Of a DNA stretch of 64,000 nt, positions 55,815 to 64,000 are shown piece by piece; the stretch's first letter is position 1; every line of letters begins with the position of its first letter. The notes below the pieces were generated by a model, which saw nothing but the letters and a program-made list of their open reading frames with translations, was not told the origin of the DNA and did no database searches. Position numbers and translations under genes: made by a program. Origin of the DNA: Kistimonas sp964291485 (GTDB lineage Bacteria > Pseudomonadota > Gammaproteobacteria > Pseudomonadales > Endozoicomonadaceae); assembly GCA_964291485.2 (NCBI GenBank), contig OZ220225.1, forward strand, positions 124,001-188,000, written 5' to 3'.

Positions 55815-57084
55815 ATGGAAAATCTCACATATAGCCCTAACGTCAGAAACAATATGCATTTAAGCGCCCCAACAATTTCTCGTCAGCACAAGGAGACACG
55901 GAGCTTGGTTTGGCAAGCCTGATTCTTCTTCCCTCCCAAAAACGGAGCATTTAGACAAAAAGCATATAGTTTCATGTCAGGTTCAACTCAGCCTGCCAAC
56001 AAATGAACCCTACCTTCACTCAAGCCCTCCTGCTACAACATCTGGAGCATCTAATCCTTTAACCGCTCTAGAGTCCTTGCTCGAACGCAAACCGCCTAAA
56101 GAATATCTCGAAAACAGAACCCAGCAACTGCGTAATTCATTGTTGGATCGCTGTTCAGGGAAAAAAGCCAGAAAAGGTCTTAATCAGCTTTTAAGACAGA
56201 TGGATACGACAATACTTGAATGTACAGCGCACCTATTCCACATACTTTCCACAAAGCCAGATAGCGTTATACCGCATAAAAACATTCCTGCGCTCACTCT
56301 AAAAGTGGATGACGACATAAGTCTAACCATCCTCGATCGCTCAACCATTCACAAAGCCCTTTACCCGGGCTTTATGGTTCCCTGCTGCCTCAGGCTGGAT
56401 ACCCCTCACAAAAAATACCTGTACATGATCCTTCTGTACCCGGAAGTCACCCTGACAATGTTGGAAACAAATGATGGAAAACTGCTTTCTTCCATTGTCA
56501 CCGTAGACAGGGGAGACCAAGGGATTGCTTTGTGTCATGTGGATAACTGCAGGGGATGTTCTGGCTATCTCAGTCCAGAACAAACGAGACAGGCTATTGA
56601 TGCATTTGCTCAGCATCTCAATCAATCAACGGGTAAGCCTGTTTTCTTTTCCCCCGGTGAAGCCACCATTGAAAACCTGATGACACCTGACCAAATAAAC
56701 ACCTGCCAGGCTGGCCTAGATAACCTGCTTGAAAAAGCCGCTAACGCGCTTTCTGGTAATGAGACATTCCAGAAACTGAAAAGCAAGCCTTCAAATGACA
56801 GGACTGTCGTATCCAATCAGGCACTTAAGCAACTGTCATTTGTTCTTGAAAACCTGACGACGTCAAACCTCTCTGAAGCCATCAGGCAGCAGGCAATCCG
56901 GTACTGCGAAGACGTACTGAAATATCCTTTTGCCTTCACGGATGCTTGCCTGGTCCCGGGAAAAAAGGAGGATGATTATTTACGCGTAAATACAAATGAA
57001 GGCCATGGTTCTTGTGAGGTGTATCTGAAAATCGCACCAGTAGAACAATTACCCAATGATGACACTCACCATGAGCTTGTTTGA
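55815..57084 (+). CDS. uncharacterised protein with an apparent frameshift near its 5' end
   Basis: An ATG at 55815, nine bases after AGGAG, opens a 35-codon frame (MENLTYSPNVRNNMHLSA) that ends in TGA at 55920. The next frame is open from 55864 to 57084 without an ATG, and its sequence (GKPDSSSLPKTEHLDKKH) reads as a natural continuation. A one-base change between 55864 and 55919 would join them into about 423 codons. The intact remainder can also start at TTG 56077 (335 residues). The protein is soluble, with a CHVDNCRGCSGY cysteine cluster, and belongs to no family I recognise. Its end overlaps the next gene. Confidence 0.55.
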
Positions 57085-58195
57085 TATCATCATTATTGGG
57101 GGTGGCGTAGCCGGATTGTCCGCCGGCTACGCCCTTTCATTACAACAGAAACGAGTACTGGTTTTAGAACGCGAATGCCAGCCAGGCGTGCATGCGAGTG
57201 GACGGGCCGTTTCCGTCTATGCGCAATCCAATGGCTATGATAATGCGGTTATATTGGCTTTAACCAAATCCAGCCTGAATTTTTTCCTGTTTCCACCGAA
57301 AGGATTCTGTGATTACCCACTTGTCCACCCATTCTCTGTTATTTTTATTTCACCATCGTATAAAAAGGAAAAGCTACGAGGATTATGGAAGTCACTGCAT
57401 AGTGTATTGGATAAGATACAGCTTCTATCAACACCACCTTCTGAAGCGCTTCCCCTATCCAATCAAATGAGTCGCGAAGTTGTATTTGATCCCTGCACTT
57501 TTGATATCGACAGTCATGGACTGTTAACCGGTTATCATCGAGCCATCAAAGTCAATCACGGCCAATTCCAGCCCAACAGTGCTGTGACAGCACTTAATTA
57601 TGAAGGCGGATTATGGTCGGTATTAACACATTTCAATACCTATAAAGCCCCAATCATAATCAATGCAGCCGGAGCCTGGTCTGATGAAGTCGCACAGATG
57701 GCGAGGATACGTCCACTAGGCCTGCAACCATTACGACGCACTGTGATAACAGTCACTCACGAATCCTGTCCAGCAGCGCCGATGATGGTTAGTGCTTTAG
57801 ATGATTGCTATATCAAACCTGAAAAAGGTGTTTTGCAGGTCTCTTCTTGTGATGAACATCTCAGTTCTCCCTGTGATTCGCATCCCGAAGAAATTGATAT
57901 TGCCATCGCAGCCGACAGGCTTTTTCAAACAACCGGCATAGCCACTAAACGTATCAATTACGCATGGGCAGGCTTGAGAACCTTTGCCCATGATCGAACA
58001 CCGGTTATCGGTTTCAGCAGCCAGACAAGGGGATTTTTCTGGCTCGCAGGGCAGGGAGGCACCGGGATTCAAACAGCCCCCGCATCCGGATGGCTGACAG
58101 CCTCATTAATCCAGGGTCATGGCATTCCAAAAGAACTCAGAGACCTGAGGATGAATGAAGAGAGTATCAGTCCCAAGCGTTTTGAGGAGGTATAA
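57071..58195 (+). CDS. FAD-dependent oxidoreductase (DAO/glycine oxidase-like)
   Basis: A flavoprotein of about 374 residues. The dinucleotide-binding motif FDIIIIGGGVAGLSAGYAL is at the N terminus, followed by a Glu at the end of the second strand (VLVLERE). The C terminus has WAGLRTFAHDRTPVIG and FFWLAGQGGTGIQTAPASG, typical of the D-amino-acid oxidase/glycine oxidase family. The substrate is unknown. The start is uncertain: ATG 57071 fits the fold, with ATGs at 57056 and 57059. It abuts a permease gene with the stop and start touching, so the pair likely handles one compound. Confidence 0.85.
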   Translation: MSLFDIIIIGGGVAGLSAGYALSLQQKRVLVLERECQPGVHASGRAVSVYAQSNGYDNAVILALTKSSLNFFLFPPKGFCDYPLVHPFSVIFISPSYKKEKLRGLWKSLHSVLDKIQLLSTPPSEALPLSNQMSREVVFDPCTFDIDSHGLLTGYHRAIKVNHGQFQPNSAVTALNYEGGLWSVLTHFNTYKAPIIINAAGAWSDEVAQMARIRPLGLQPLRRTVITVTHESCPAAPMMVSALDDCYIKPEKGVLQVSSCDEHLSSPCDSHPEEIDIAIAADRLFQTTGIATKRINYAWAGLRTFAHDRTPVIGFSSQTRGFFWLAGQGGTGIQTAPASGWLTASLIQGHGIPKELRDLRMNEESISPKRFEEV

Positions 58196-59284
58196 ATGTC
58201 TAAATTAGAGAACATCAAGGCTATTTTGCTACCAGGACTTGTGTTTCAGTCGACAATTATCGGTGGCGGTTATACCAGCGGACGCGAACTCGTTGAATTC
58301 TTCCTTCAATATGGGCCTGTTGCGGGTTATTTCGGCCTCATTCTAACGTTTTTTATTTTCACCCTGGTGCTGATTGTCAGCTTTGAGTTTGCCAGAATAA
58401 CAAAGAGCTATGACTATAAAACATTTTTTCAATGTCTTATCGGACGCTTCTGGTTTCTTTATGAGTTTTTCTTTGTTATCACACTGATAATTGTCGTTTC
58501 AGTTTGCAGCTCTCTAGCCGGAAAAATTGTTAATCAATCAACTGGACAGAGCGAAATCGCTGGAATGATATACTTTATCTGTATCGTGACGTTGGTAAGC
58601 AGCTCAGGAACAGAAAGAATTGAGAGCGTTATGAGTCTTTGGTCTGTTGCGCTTTACGGTACATATTTTCTGTTTTTTCTTTTTGCCGTCAAACAGGTAA
58701 CGATCCTAAACAAAGATTGTTTATTTCATCTTCCTGACAATAACGACTGGTTAGATGGAGCTACCTCTTTCGCAGTCAGTAGCCTGGCAGCAGTACCTGT
58801 CATACTTTTTTCATTACGTTCTTTAAAGAATGGTTATTCTTCTATTTTAGCGGGTTTCAGTGGGAGTTTGCTTGCCATTGCGCCAGGATTAGCCTTTTAC
58901 ACAATAATGCTGGGTTTTTACCCTGAAATTATCGATGATACTATTCCATTAACGCGAATGCTGATAGCAATAGATTCTCCTTTTCTCAGCGGCCTTTTCC
59001 CGTTAATGATAATTGGTACATTGATCGAAACCTGTTCAGCTCTTTTGCACACATTTAATGAACGAATATCAGTAGCAAGAAAGAAAAACATATCTACACA
59101 GAAACGCGCAGCAATTACATTTTTAATATTAATAACCACCATTTTTGTTGCAGATAAAGCAGGCCTGTTCTATCTCATTGCGAAAGGATACAGAATCATT
59201 TCTTGGATTTTTTATGCTCTTTTTCTCGTTCCACTGTTCACAGCGGGTCTCAAAGTGATAATTCATAAAAATTTATCAATTTGA
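58196..59284 (+). CDS. YkvI-like membrane transporter
   Basis: A 362-residue inner-membrane protein with about ten helices. The N-terminal segment FQSTIIGGGYTSGRELVEFFLQYG resembles the unwound helix 1 of APC/LeuT-fold transporters and is typical of the YkvI family. The ATG directly follows the FAD-oxidoreductase stop and is preceded by GAGGAGG inside that gene. Amino-acid or amine uptake coupled to the upstream oxidase is a reasonable inference, not shown by sequence. Confidence 0.78.
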   Translation: MSKLENIKAILLPGLVFQSTIIGGGYTSGRELVEFFLQYGPVAGYFGLILTFFIFTLVLIVSFEFARITKSYDYKTFFQCLIGRFWFLYEFFFVITLIIVVSVCSSLAGKIVNQSTGQSEIAGMIYFICIVTLVSSSGTERIESVMSLWSVALYGTYFLFFLFAVKQVTILNKDCLFHLPDNNDWLDGATSFAVSSLAAVPVILFSLRSLKNGYSSILAGFSGSLLAIAPGLAFYTIMLGFYPEIIDDTIPLTRMLIAIDSPFLSGLFPLMIIGTLIETCSALLHTFNERISVARKKNISTQKRAAITFLILITTIFVADKAGLFYLIAKGYRIISWIFYALFLVPLFTAGLKVIIHKNLSI

Positions 59285-59352
59285 TACCCGATCACAGTAT
59301 TTTTCATTTATCTGTAACAAGAATGTATTGCGAAGAACTCTTTTTATAGTAT

Positions 59353-59781
59353 CTAATACCAAAACAGCATTTTCACCTTGTCATCAAAGGACCAGTGATT
59401 GAGCATCCAATGGCCATTTGATTGATAAAAGATGAAGCGCCAGACCAGAGCATGTTTCTCAAGCTTTTGCAGATAAGCAAACTGGATCAAAGAATCTCCA
59501 GCCGTCTCAACCTTAACCAGCTCAAAACCCATAGGCTTGCCATAACGCTGCAACGCCATGGGCATCTGTCTCTCAACCTGACTGAGCTGTGCGTCCATCT
59601 CCCTGGCAGGAAAGAGAACATAAGGCGTCAATCTCTCCATGCCGTCTCTGAGTTTCCCTTGTCCGACATCCTTCATGACGGTTTCAACCAGTGACTGTAT
59701 GGCTTGCTTGCTTTGCAAAGGTTCAGCAGCTGGCAGTGATAGCGAGAAAACCAATACCATTGCGCCGATTATGTAACGCAT
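59353..59781 (-). CDS. small exported protein of unknown function
   Basis: A 142-residue precursor with signal peptide MRYIIGAMVLVFSLSLPAAA-like (cleavage near PAAEP), then an alpha/beta domain ending in aromatic-rich strands (WRFIFYQSNGHWMLNHWSF). The fold may resemble NTF2/DUF4019-type periplasmic proteins, but that is a guess. AGGGAT precedes the ATG. It is convergent with the YkvI gene. Confidence 0.7.
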   Translation of the reverse strand: MRYIIGAMVLVFSLSLPAAEPLQSKQAIQSLVETVMKDVGQGKLRDGMERLTPYVLFPAREMDAQLSQVERQMPMALQRYGKPMGFELVKVETAGDSLIQFAYLQKLEKHALVWRFIFYQSNGHWMLNHWSFDDKVKMLFWY

Positions 59782-59825
59782 GTTTCATCCCTATTCTATG
59801 GCTGTTGTTTATTTTTGTGCCGGGA

Positions 59826-60305
59826 ATTTAGGTGAATCCCTGTCAGCAAATCACATCGAAAAACGCCCTGAGCGACTCAAGTAGGGTCCGATGACACACA
59901 CATTCCGTTCATTAACTTCTGCGTTATCGGCCTGATGCCTGCCACGCATTAGGGCATATGGTGTATCCATCAAATCCTCGACAACATCATGACGGACTTC
60001 ATGGCCGCTTTTCTGCTGTGCCGATTGATCCTGTCAGGGTGCGTATGAATTCAGGTAATCGATGCACCACACCTTCCCGCTTCGCTTCCAGAAGCTCTTC
60101 CTGCCGGTTTCTATCAATGAAACGACAGGCATTCAGCAGGTCACTTAATGCGACCTCCAAACGGTCTGTCTTTTTTCCAACTGACAGATGCTCGACTCCA
60201 ACAGACCAATTTCCGAGCCCATGTTATCTAAGCTCGCAAGCATTTCATTGAGCTGAGGATTTCTGGCAATCATTACCTGCTGTTCAGACGAGGAAGAATC
60301 GAAAT
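59826..60305 (-). pseudogene. decayed paralogue of the C-terminal half of the 61760-63244 gene
   Basis: The minus strand encodes RNPQLNEMLASLDNMGSEI, then after a one-base shift at an A-run TDRLEVALSDLLNACRFI, then RNRQEELLEAKREG and HRLPEF. These line up in order with the intact gene's GNPLLNEMIMDFDDMVSEV, TDRFEVAFGDLLNARRFI, KNRQEALPEAQLEE and HRLPES. Stops and frameshifts break the frame, no start exists and the N-terminal half is missing. Nucleotide similarity is visible to the last codons (GGTGAATCCC, AAAACGCCCTGAG on the plus strand). Confidence 0.8.
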
Positions 60306-60400
60306 ATTCACCCTACTGGTGCTGTTTATCCCAATATACTGCCGCCATTGAACCGGTCGCGATGAAGTTATGAAACCTTCATATTTACAGGTGATAACGG

Positions 60401-61324
60401 TTACACAGGCTCTGGCATCAGATCCGATTCTTGAGACAAAGGCTCCTCGGCCGCCCTGTGTACATCAACCTTTACTTCTATTTGTAGACGGGTTGATTCT
60501 GTTGCCCTGGATTTAACGGGAACAGCTTCTGGCTCCAAAACTGTCTCAATGATATCCGCTCGCTGACGGGGAGAAGTTCGCTCTTCATACTGAGGTGTAT
60601 TATTTTCGGACTCCCCTATTCCTACCATTTCTATTCTGCCACCGATTCGTTCCCTCTCTATTCTGCCTCCGATTCGAGATGTACCACTCTCTGTTGTCAT
60701 TGGGATCACGTTATATTCTTCTATTTGTCCATGTCTGTTTTCACAGCGCTTATACAGATTACGAATGAGTAATAACAGCATAATAAAAGAAACGACAACC
60801 GCACATCCTCCCACAATGATAAGTGTAGCTTCTGCCCCTTCACTAATTCCTCCATTCGGATTCACTCTGGTAGTTTCAGCTAATTGTGTTGTCATATCAT
60901 TTTCAGGGATAGTTGTGCAGCTTCCGTCAGGACAATTAGGATTGTCATTACAACCGTAAGATTCAGGCTTGCATTCATACGATTTACACTTAAAAAAACC
61001 TTCAGCACACTCAAAGGCGCTCGTCTTCATCTGTTGATTCATAAGCAACAACATGGGTAAGAGCTTTTTACACGATTTCAGTATCCATGATAAAGGTCTG
61101 GCTATGTCTGATATTGAATCAGCCATTCTTTCCTGATTAACAGGTACTATGCTCCTTTGCTTGTGGTTTTTCTGGGGTATTTTACCATAGCCCTCAATAT
61201 CTGAAGCCTGTCTCTCCTTCGGTTTTTCAGGGGTCTTGATACCGTCAACCCCCTTCGATCTGGAAGAATATGCGATTGAAGAAGGCAACTGGGGAACACT
61301 GAGTAAATTATTGGAAAGAAACAT
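60401..61324 (-). CDS. single-pass membrane protein with an LDL-receptor-A-like cysteine cluster
   Basis: A 307-residue protein of unrecognised family. Residues 106-136 contain six cysteines in an LDLa-like order (CAEGFFKCKSYEC, then GCNDNPNCPDGSC), including the Asp-Gly-Ser before the last Cys; the final spacing is shorter than usual. A membrane helix spans about 166-190 (LIIVGGCAVVVSFIMLLLLI), followed by a basic stop-transfer and a 110-residue polar tail with an IGGRIE repeat. The topology resembles a eukaryotic type I receptor, but no cleavable signal peptide was seen; a weaker hydrophobic stretch lies at 88-96. AGAGGT precedes the ATG. A host-directed role is speculation. Confidence 0.6.
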   Translation of the reverse strand: MFLSNNLLSVPQLPSSIAYSSRSKGVDGIKTPEKPKERQASDIEGYGKIPQKNHKQRSIVPVNQERMADSISDIARPLSWILKSCKKLLPMLLLMNQQMKTSAFECAEGFFKCKSYECKPESYGCNDNPNCPDGSCTTIPENDMTTQLAETTRVNPNGGISEGAEATLIIVGGCAVVVSFIMLLLLIRNLYKRCENRHGQIEEYNVIPMTTESGTSRIGGRIERERIGGRIEMVGIGESENNTPQYEERTSPRQRADIIETVLEPEAVPVKSRATESTRLQIEVKVDVHRAAEEPLSQESDLMPEPV

Positions 61325-61759
61325 TTAACAAACCTCTTGATAAACATTGATAGCTGATTGATAGCCAGAGCCTAAAAAACTGTAAAAAAATCAGGATGAA
61401 TATTTCAGTGGACATTAGAAAAAAGCTACGGAAGATATCTAGCGAATTACTGCAAAATCATTTACGCCTAAAATATCGATAATCCATTACTAAACAGGAT
61501 CACTGCTTTGAAATTGTTAGTCCGTAATTAGTTCCACAATTCATTTTGTCTGGCTGACAGAACGGTTATTACTTTCAGGAACAGATTGGAAAGAGGAAAA
61601 TCCGATAACCGTTCCCCTGCCAGCTATCACTGGCTGACAGGGGTCGGTTGATAGCACTTCGTAAACGTCAGTACAGGCATAACAATGGTTCTTTTACTCA
61701 GACCACCTTTAGTCCATCACCTGACGGTTATAAATACTCCATGAACCAGCCTTTGCTGT
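61325..61759. other. intergenic region with an imperfect hairpin
   Basis: About 435 bases without a convincing gene. An imperfect stem-loop (CCCCTGCCAG / CTGGCTGACAGGGG, 61614-61643) could end the minus-strand gene at 61760, though it lacks a T tract. The rest is AT-rich and should carry the promoter of the membrane-protein gene. Confidence 0.4.
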
Positions 61760-63244
61760 TCAGGAATGCGAGGCATTCCTGTGCAATGCGTTCAGGTGAA
61801 TCCCGGTTGTACAGGTAGCATCCGAAAACGCCCTGAGTGGCGAAACAATCGCACGGCGTCGCGCTCGTAATGCATTGACCTCAGCTTTATCCGCCTGGAA
61901 AGCCTGCCAGGCCTCAGAGCTGTAAAGCGTATCAATCAGATCTTCCACGGCACCATGACGTGCTTCATGGCCACTGCCCAACCGGGCGGGTTGATCCTGC
62001 CATGGCAGCATGATGGATTCCGGTAAACGGTGCAGTGCTTCTTCCAGCTGCGCCTCAGGCAACGCTTCCTGGCGGTTCTTCTCGATAAACCGGCGAGCAT
62101 TCAGCAAATCGCCGAAAGCAACTTCAAAGCGATCTGTCAGTTTTTCCAGCTGGCGAATTCGAGCCTCAAGGAGCTCCACTTCAGAAACCATGTCATCAAA
62201 GTCCATGATCATTTCATTGAGCAGGGGATTTCCGGCAATAATCTCACGCTGTTGCGGTGATGAAGGATGAAAATCCTCCCCCTTGGCAATGCTACCTACC
62301 TGACGGCTCAAAGCCTTCTGCCACTGGCTGAGATTGAAGATCATCGACTCTTTGAGTGGCAAATCGGATAAATGGGGAATACTAACAGTGGTCAGCGTCT
62401 GCCGCTGGTGATCATTAATATTCCCTGTCAGCGTACTTTCATCAGCTACTGGTTCTGTTGTTTCTGACGTATTGAGACCAAGGCGATCCTGCCAGCGGGT
62501 TTTTAAATGTATACCTGACACCCGGGTTGCCTCTGAAAAGGCTTTCAATGGCTCAATCAGCTCATTTCGCTGTTTTTCGAGACTGGTAATACTCTCCTGA
62601 TCGTTCTGGTAGCAACGATATTGATCCGTTTTCTTGAAAACCTCTACCGCATTTTTCATCTGCCGCAGTCGCTCGGCCTCGTCACTGACCAGGTACCAGG
62701 CCATCTGTCCCGGCATGTGAATGTGTTCCGGCAAGTTCCGTAGTGCGGAGGATAAGCGGTGCTCTGACCATTGGGCATTGTTATAACGGTCAATAATTCT
62801 GCAAATCTCGAAGGCAAGGCTGTATTCGATCTCAAAACTACTGCACTTATTCTGCAGAAGCATGATCTCGGTATTGAGCATCTGGACCTTATCTACCAGA
62901 CGATCAAAGCGTTGCGCCATATCTCGAATAGTTTCATTTGCCCGGACAGCCTGGCGGTGGTATTTCGACATTTTATGGAAATCTTCACCTTTAAGGGTCG
63001 TTTTAACCTTGTTTCCGACCGTTCTGATCGATTTATCCAGGCTATATCTCAGCGTCGCGATGGGGGATATTTCATCAAACAGAGTAGGGCGGTATGCATT
63101 AAAATCCGCTGCAGCCTCACGATTCTGATCACTTTGCTTACTGGCCGTTGCAAACTTCGGTATATCAGTACTTGCGCTGTCATTGGCTGGATTAATCGCT
63201 GACTTGTTATCCGATGACTTCTGACGGGATGAAGGATTTTCCAT
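61760..63244 (-). CDS. uncharacterised protein with two copies of one coiled-coil domain
   Basis: A 494-residue soluble protein made of two homologous units of about 160 residues with a period near 236. Paired landmarks are KGEDFH at 85 and 321, LPEHI/LPESI at 171 and 407, and AFSEAT plus GIHL at 236-247 against AFSDAT plus GIHL at 473-484. Each unit is largely helical with a coiled coil after the FD..V..V motif. Residues 1-55 are Ser/Asn-rich and disordered-looking, as in exported effectors. AAGGAAG precedes the ATG. A decayed further copy lies at 59826-60305. I recognise no known family. Confidence 0.75.
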   Translation of the reverse strand: MENPSSRQKSSDNKSAINPANDSASTDIPKFATASKQSDQNREAAADFNAYRPTLFDEISPIATLRYSLDKSIRTVGNKVKTTLKGEDFHKMSKYHRQAVRANETIRDMAQRFDRLVDKVQMLNTEIMLLQNKCSSFEIEYSLAFEICRIIDRYNNAQWSEHRLSSALRNLPEHIHMPGQMAWYLVSDEAERLRQMKNAVEVFKKTDQYRCYQNDQESITSLEKQRNELIEPLKAFSEATRVSGIHLKTRWQDRLGLNTSETTEPVADESTLTGNINDHQRQTLTTVSIPHLSDLPLKESMIFNLSQWQKALSRQVGSIAKGEDFHPSSPQQREIIAGNPLLNEMIMDFDDMVSEVELLEARIRQLEKLTDRFEVAFGDLLNARRFIEKNRQEALPEAQLEEALHRLPESIMLPWQDQPARLGSGHEARHGAVEDLIDTLYSSEAWQAFQADKAEVNALRARRRAIVSPLRAFSDATCTTGIHLNALHRNASHS

Positions 63245-63423
63245 GCTGCTACTTCCTTGATAATACTGGCGGGTTACGGTGTGTTTATTGGTTTAATTAT
63301 TGGCTATCCCTTCAGCTCTCTGCCGGATGATTTGAGATTGATTCGGAATATCAGTCACCAAGCCCAATAAGGAATACTGGAAAACCCCTCGTTTGCCCAT
63401 TCATACGTGGAATAAACCGGCTA

Positions 63424-64000
63424 TCAGTCTTCATCCCAGATGGATTCCAGCGTGTAGTCACTGCCCTCCACAACGAAAAAGCTGCCATTTACATAACGGA
63501 AATGACGCTCCAGTTCTGATATTCGATCCACATCCTCCACTCCGAGCACCAGGCTGGCTGCTTCCAGGTTTTCCTTCTGACGGATAGGGGATACTGATTT
63601 GGGGATAACATACACCCCTCGCTGTACGGACCATTGGATCAGTACATGGGCAGGAGTGACGCCATGTTTATGGGCAATATCGCCAACGACCGGATGATCC
63701 AGTAACCTGGGTTCATCCTCAGAACGTATCTCCGGACTTCTGTCCATAGACCCCAGAGGTGAATAGGCCGTCACCTGAATCCGGTGCTCCTGACAGAAGC
63801 GGACCAATGTCTGCTGCTCCAGAAAAGGGTGCAACTCCACCTGGTTCATCGCCGGCATGATCTGCGCCTGACTGATCAGCTGCTCCAGCTTTCGGATACT
63901 GAAGTTGCAGACACCGATATACCTTGCCAAACCATCATCGACACAAGCTTCCATACCCAGCCAGGTTGTCTCTAAAGGTAAGGTTTTCAATGAGATACAC
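63424..64000 (-). CDS. aldo/keto reductase (5' end beyond window)
   Basis: The C-terminal 192 residues of an NADPH-dependent aldo/keto reductase. Visible blocks are ETTWLGMEACVDDGLARYIGVCNFS, read in two parts, then MNQVELHPFLEQ, VTAYSPLG and the cofactor-binding IPKSVSPIRQKENLEA. The catalytic Asp/Tyr/Lys/His region must lie outside the window to the right. A TTG at 63990 is not a start; the frame continues off the edge. The substrate is unknown. Confidence 0.92.
   Translation of the reverse strand, partial: CISLKTLPLETTWLGMEACVDDGLARYIGVCNFSIRKLEQLISQAQIMPAMNQVELHPFLEQQTLVRFCQEHRIQVTAYSPLGSMDRSPEIRSEDEPRLLDHPVVGDIAHKHGVTPAHVLIQWSVQRGVYVIPKSVSPIRQKENLEAASLVLGVEDVDRISELERHFRYVNGSFFVVEGSDYTLESIWDED

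Overview
The window looks like the chromosome of a host-associated marine gammaproteobacterium. Core genes (cox, prlC/yheV, hpd/phhAB, aroE-hemF-tsaC-purE-dprA, def/fmt/rsmB/trkA/trkH) read like Pseudomonas/Oceanospirillales relatives, and the order trkA-rsmB-fmt-def-LysM-dprA-tsaC-hemF-aroE is the near-origin block known from Pseudomonas. Genes with eukaryotic-type domains (F-box, otubain-like protease, Hanks kinase, an LDL-receptor-A-like cysteine cluster), a secreted ceramidase and a chitin LPMO point towards an animal symbiont or pathogen such as Endozoicomonadaceae. That taxonomic placement is inference; no rRNA gene is present.

Layout. 1-5 kb: 5'-proximal part of a cytochrome c oxidase operon (coxB-coxA), an SDR oxidoreductase and a LysR regulator. 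5-14.7 kb: accessory region with an AT-rich F-box/beta-propeller-like gene, a decayed IS630 transposase fused to a foreign fragment, a coiled-coil protein, a secreted protein, a RhtB exporter with a GcvA-like regulator, a eukaryotic-like kinase and an outer-membrane beta-barrel. 15-25 kb: yheV, a PfkB kinase, prlC, a BigR-like persulfide-sensor operon with two YeeE/YedE transporters, an S41 protease and a neutral ceramidase. 25-36 kb: acetate permease, acyl-CoA synthetase, gamma-carbonic anhydrase, a phenylalanine/tyrosine degradation cluster (hpd-phhA-phhB-fah-maiA), a pentapeptide-repeat protein, an AA10 LPMO and a SUKH protein. 36-41.8 kb: gpt and assorted membrane and transport genes, plus a stand-alone double RAM-domain protein.

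41.8-55.7 kb is the conserved housekeeping block for haem, shikimate, purine and tRNA modification, DNA processing, peptide deformylation, formylation, 16S rRNA methylation and Trk potassium uptake. It is interrupted between def and fmt by a 734-residue antisense gene with an otubain-type catalytic Cys/His/Asp pattern. 55.8-63.3 kb is a second accessory stretch: a frameshifted uncharacterised gene, an FAD oxidoreductase and YkvI-type permease pair, a membrane protein with an LDLa-like cysteine cluster, and a protein built of two copies of one domain with a decayed third copy nearby. A partial aldo/keto reductase closes the window.

The most interesting theme is a scattered set of candidate host-directed proteins. 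Two are ubiquitin-related (F-box and otubain-like) and share a Cys-Cys-Cys cluster near the N terminus that could be a lipidation site. No secretion-system genes, tRNA, rRNA or CRISPR array were seen in the window.
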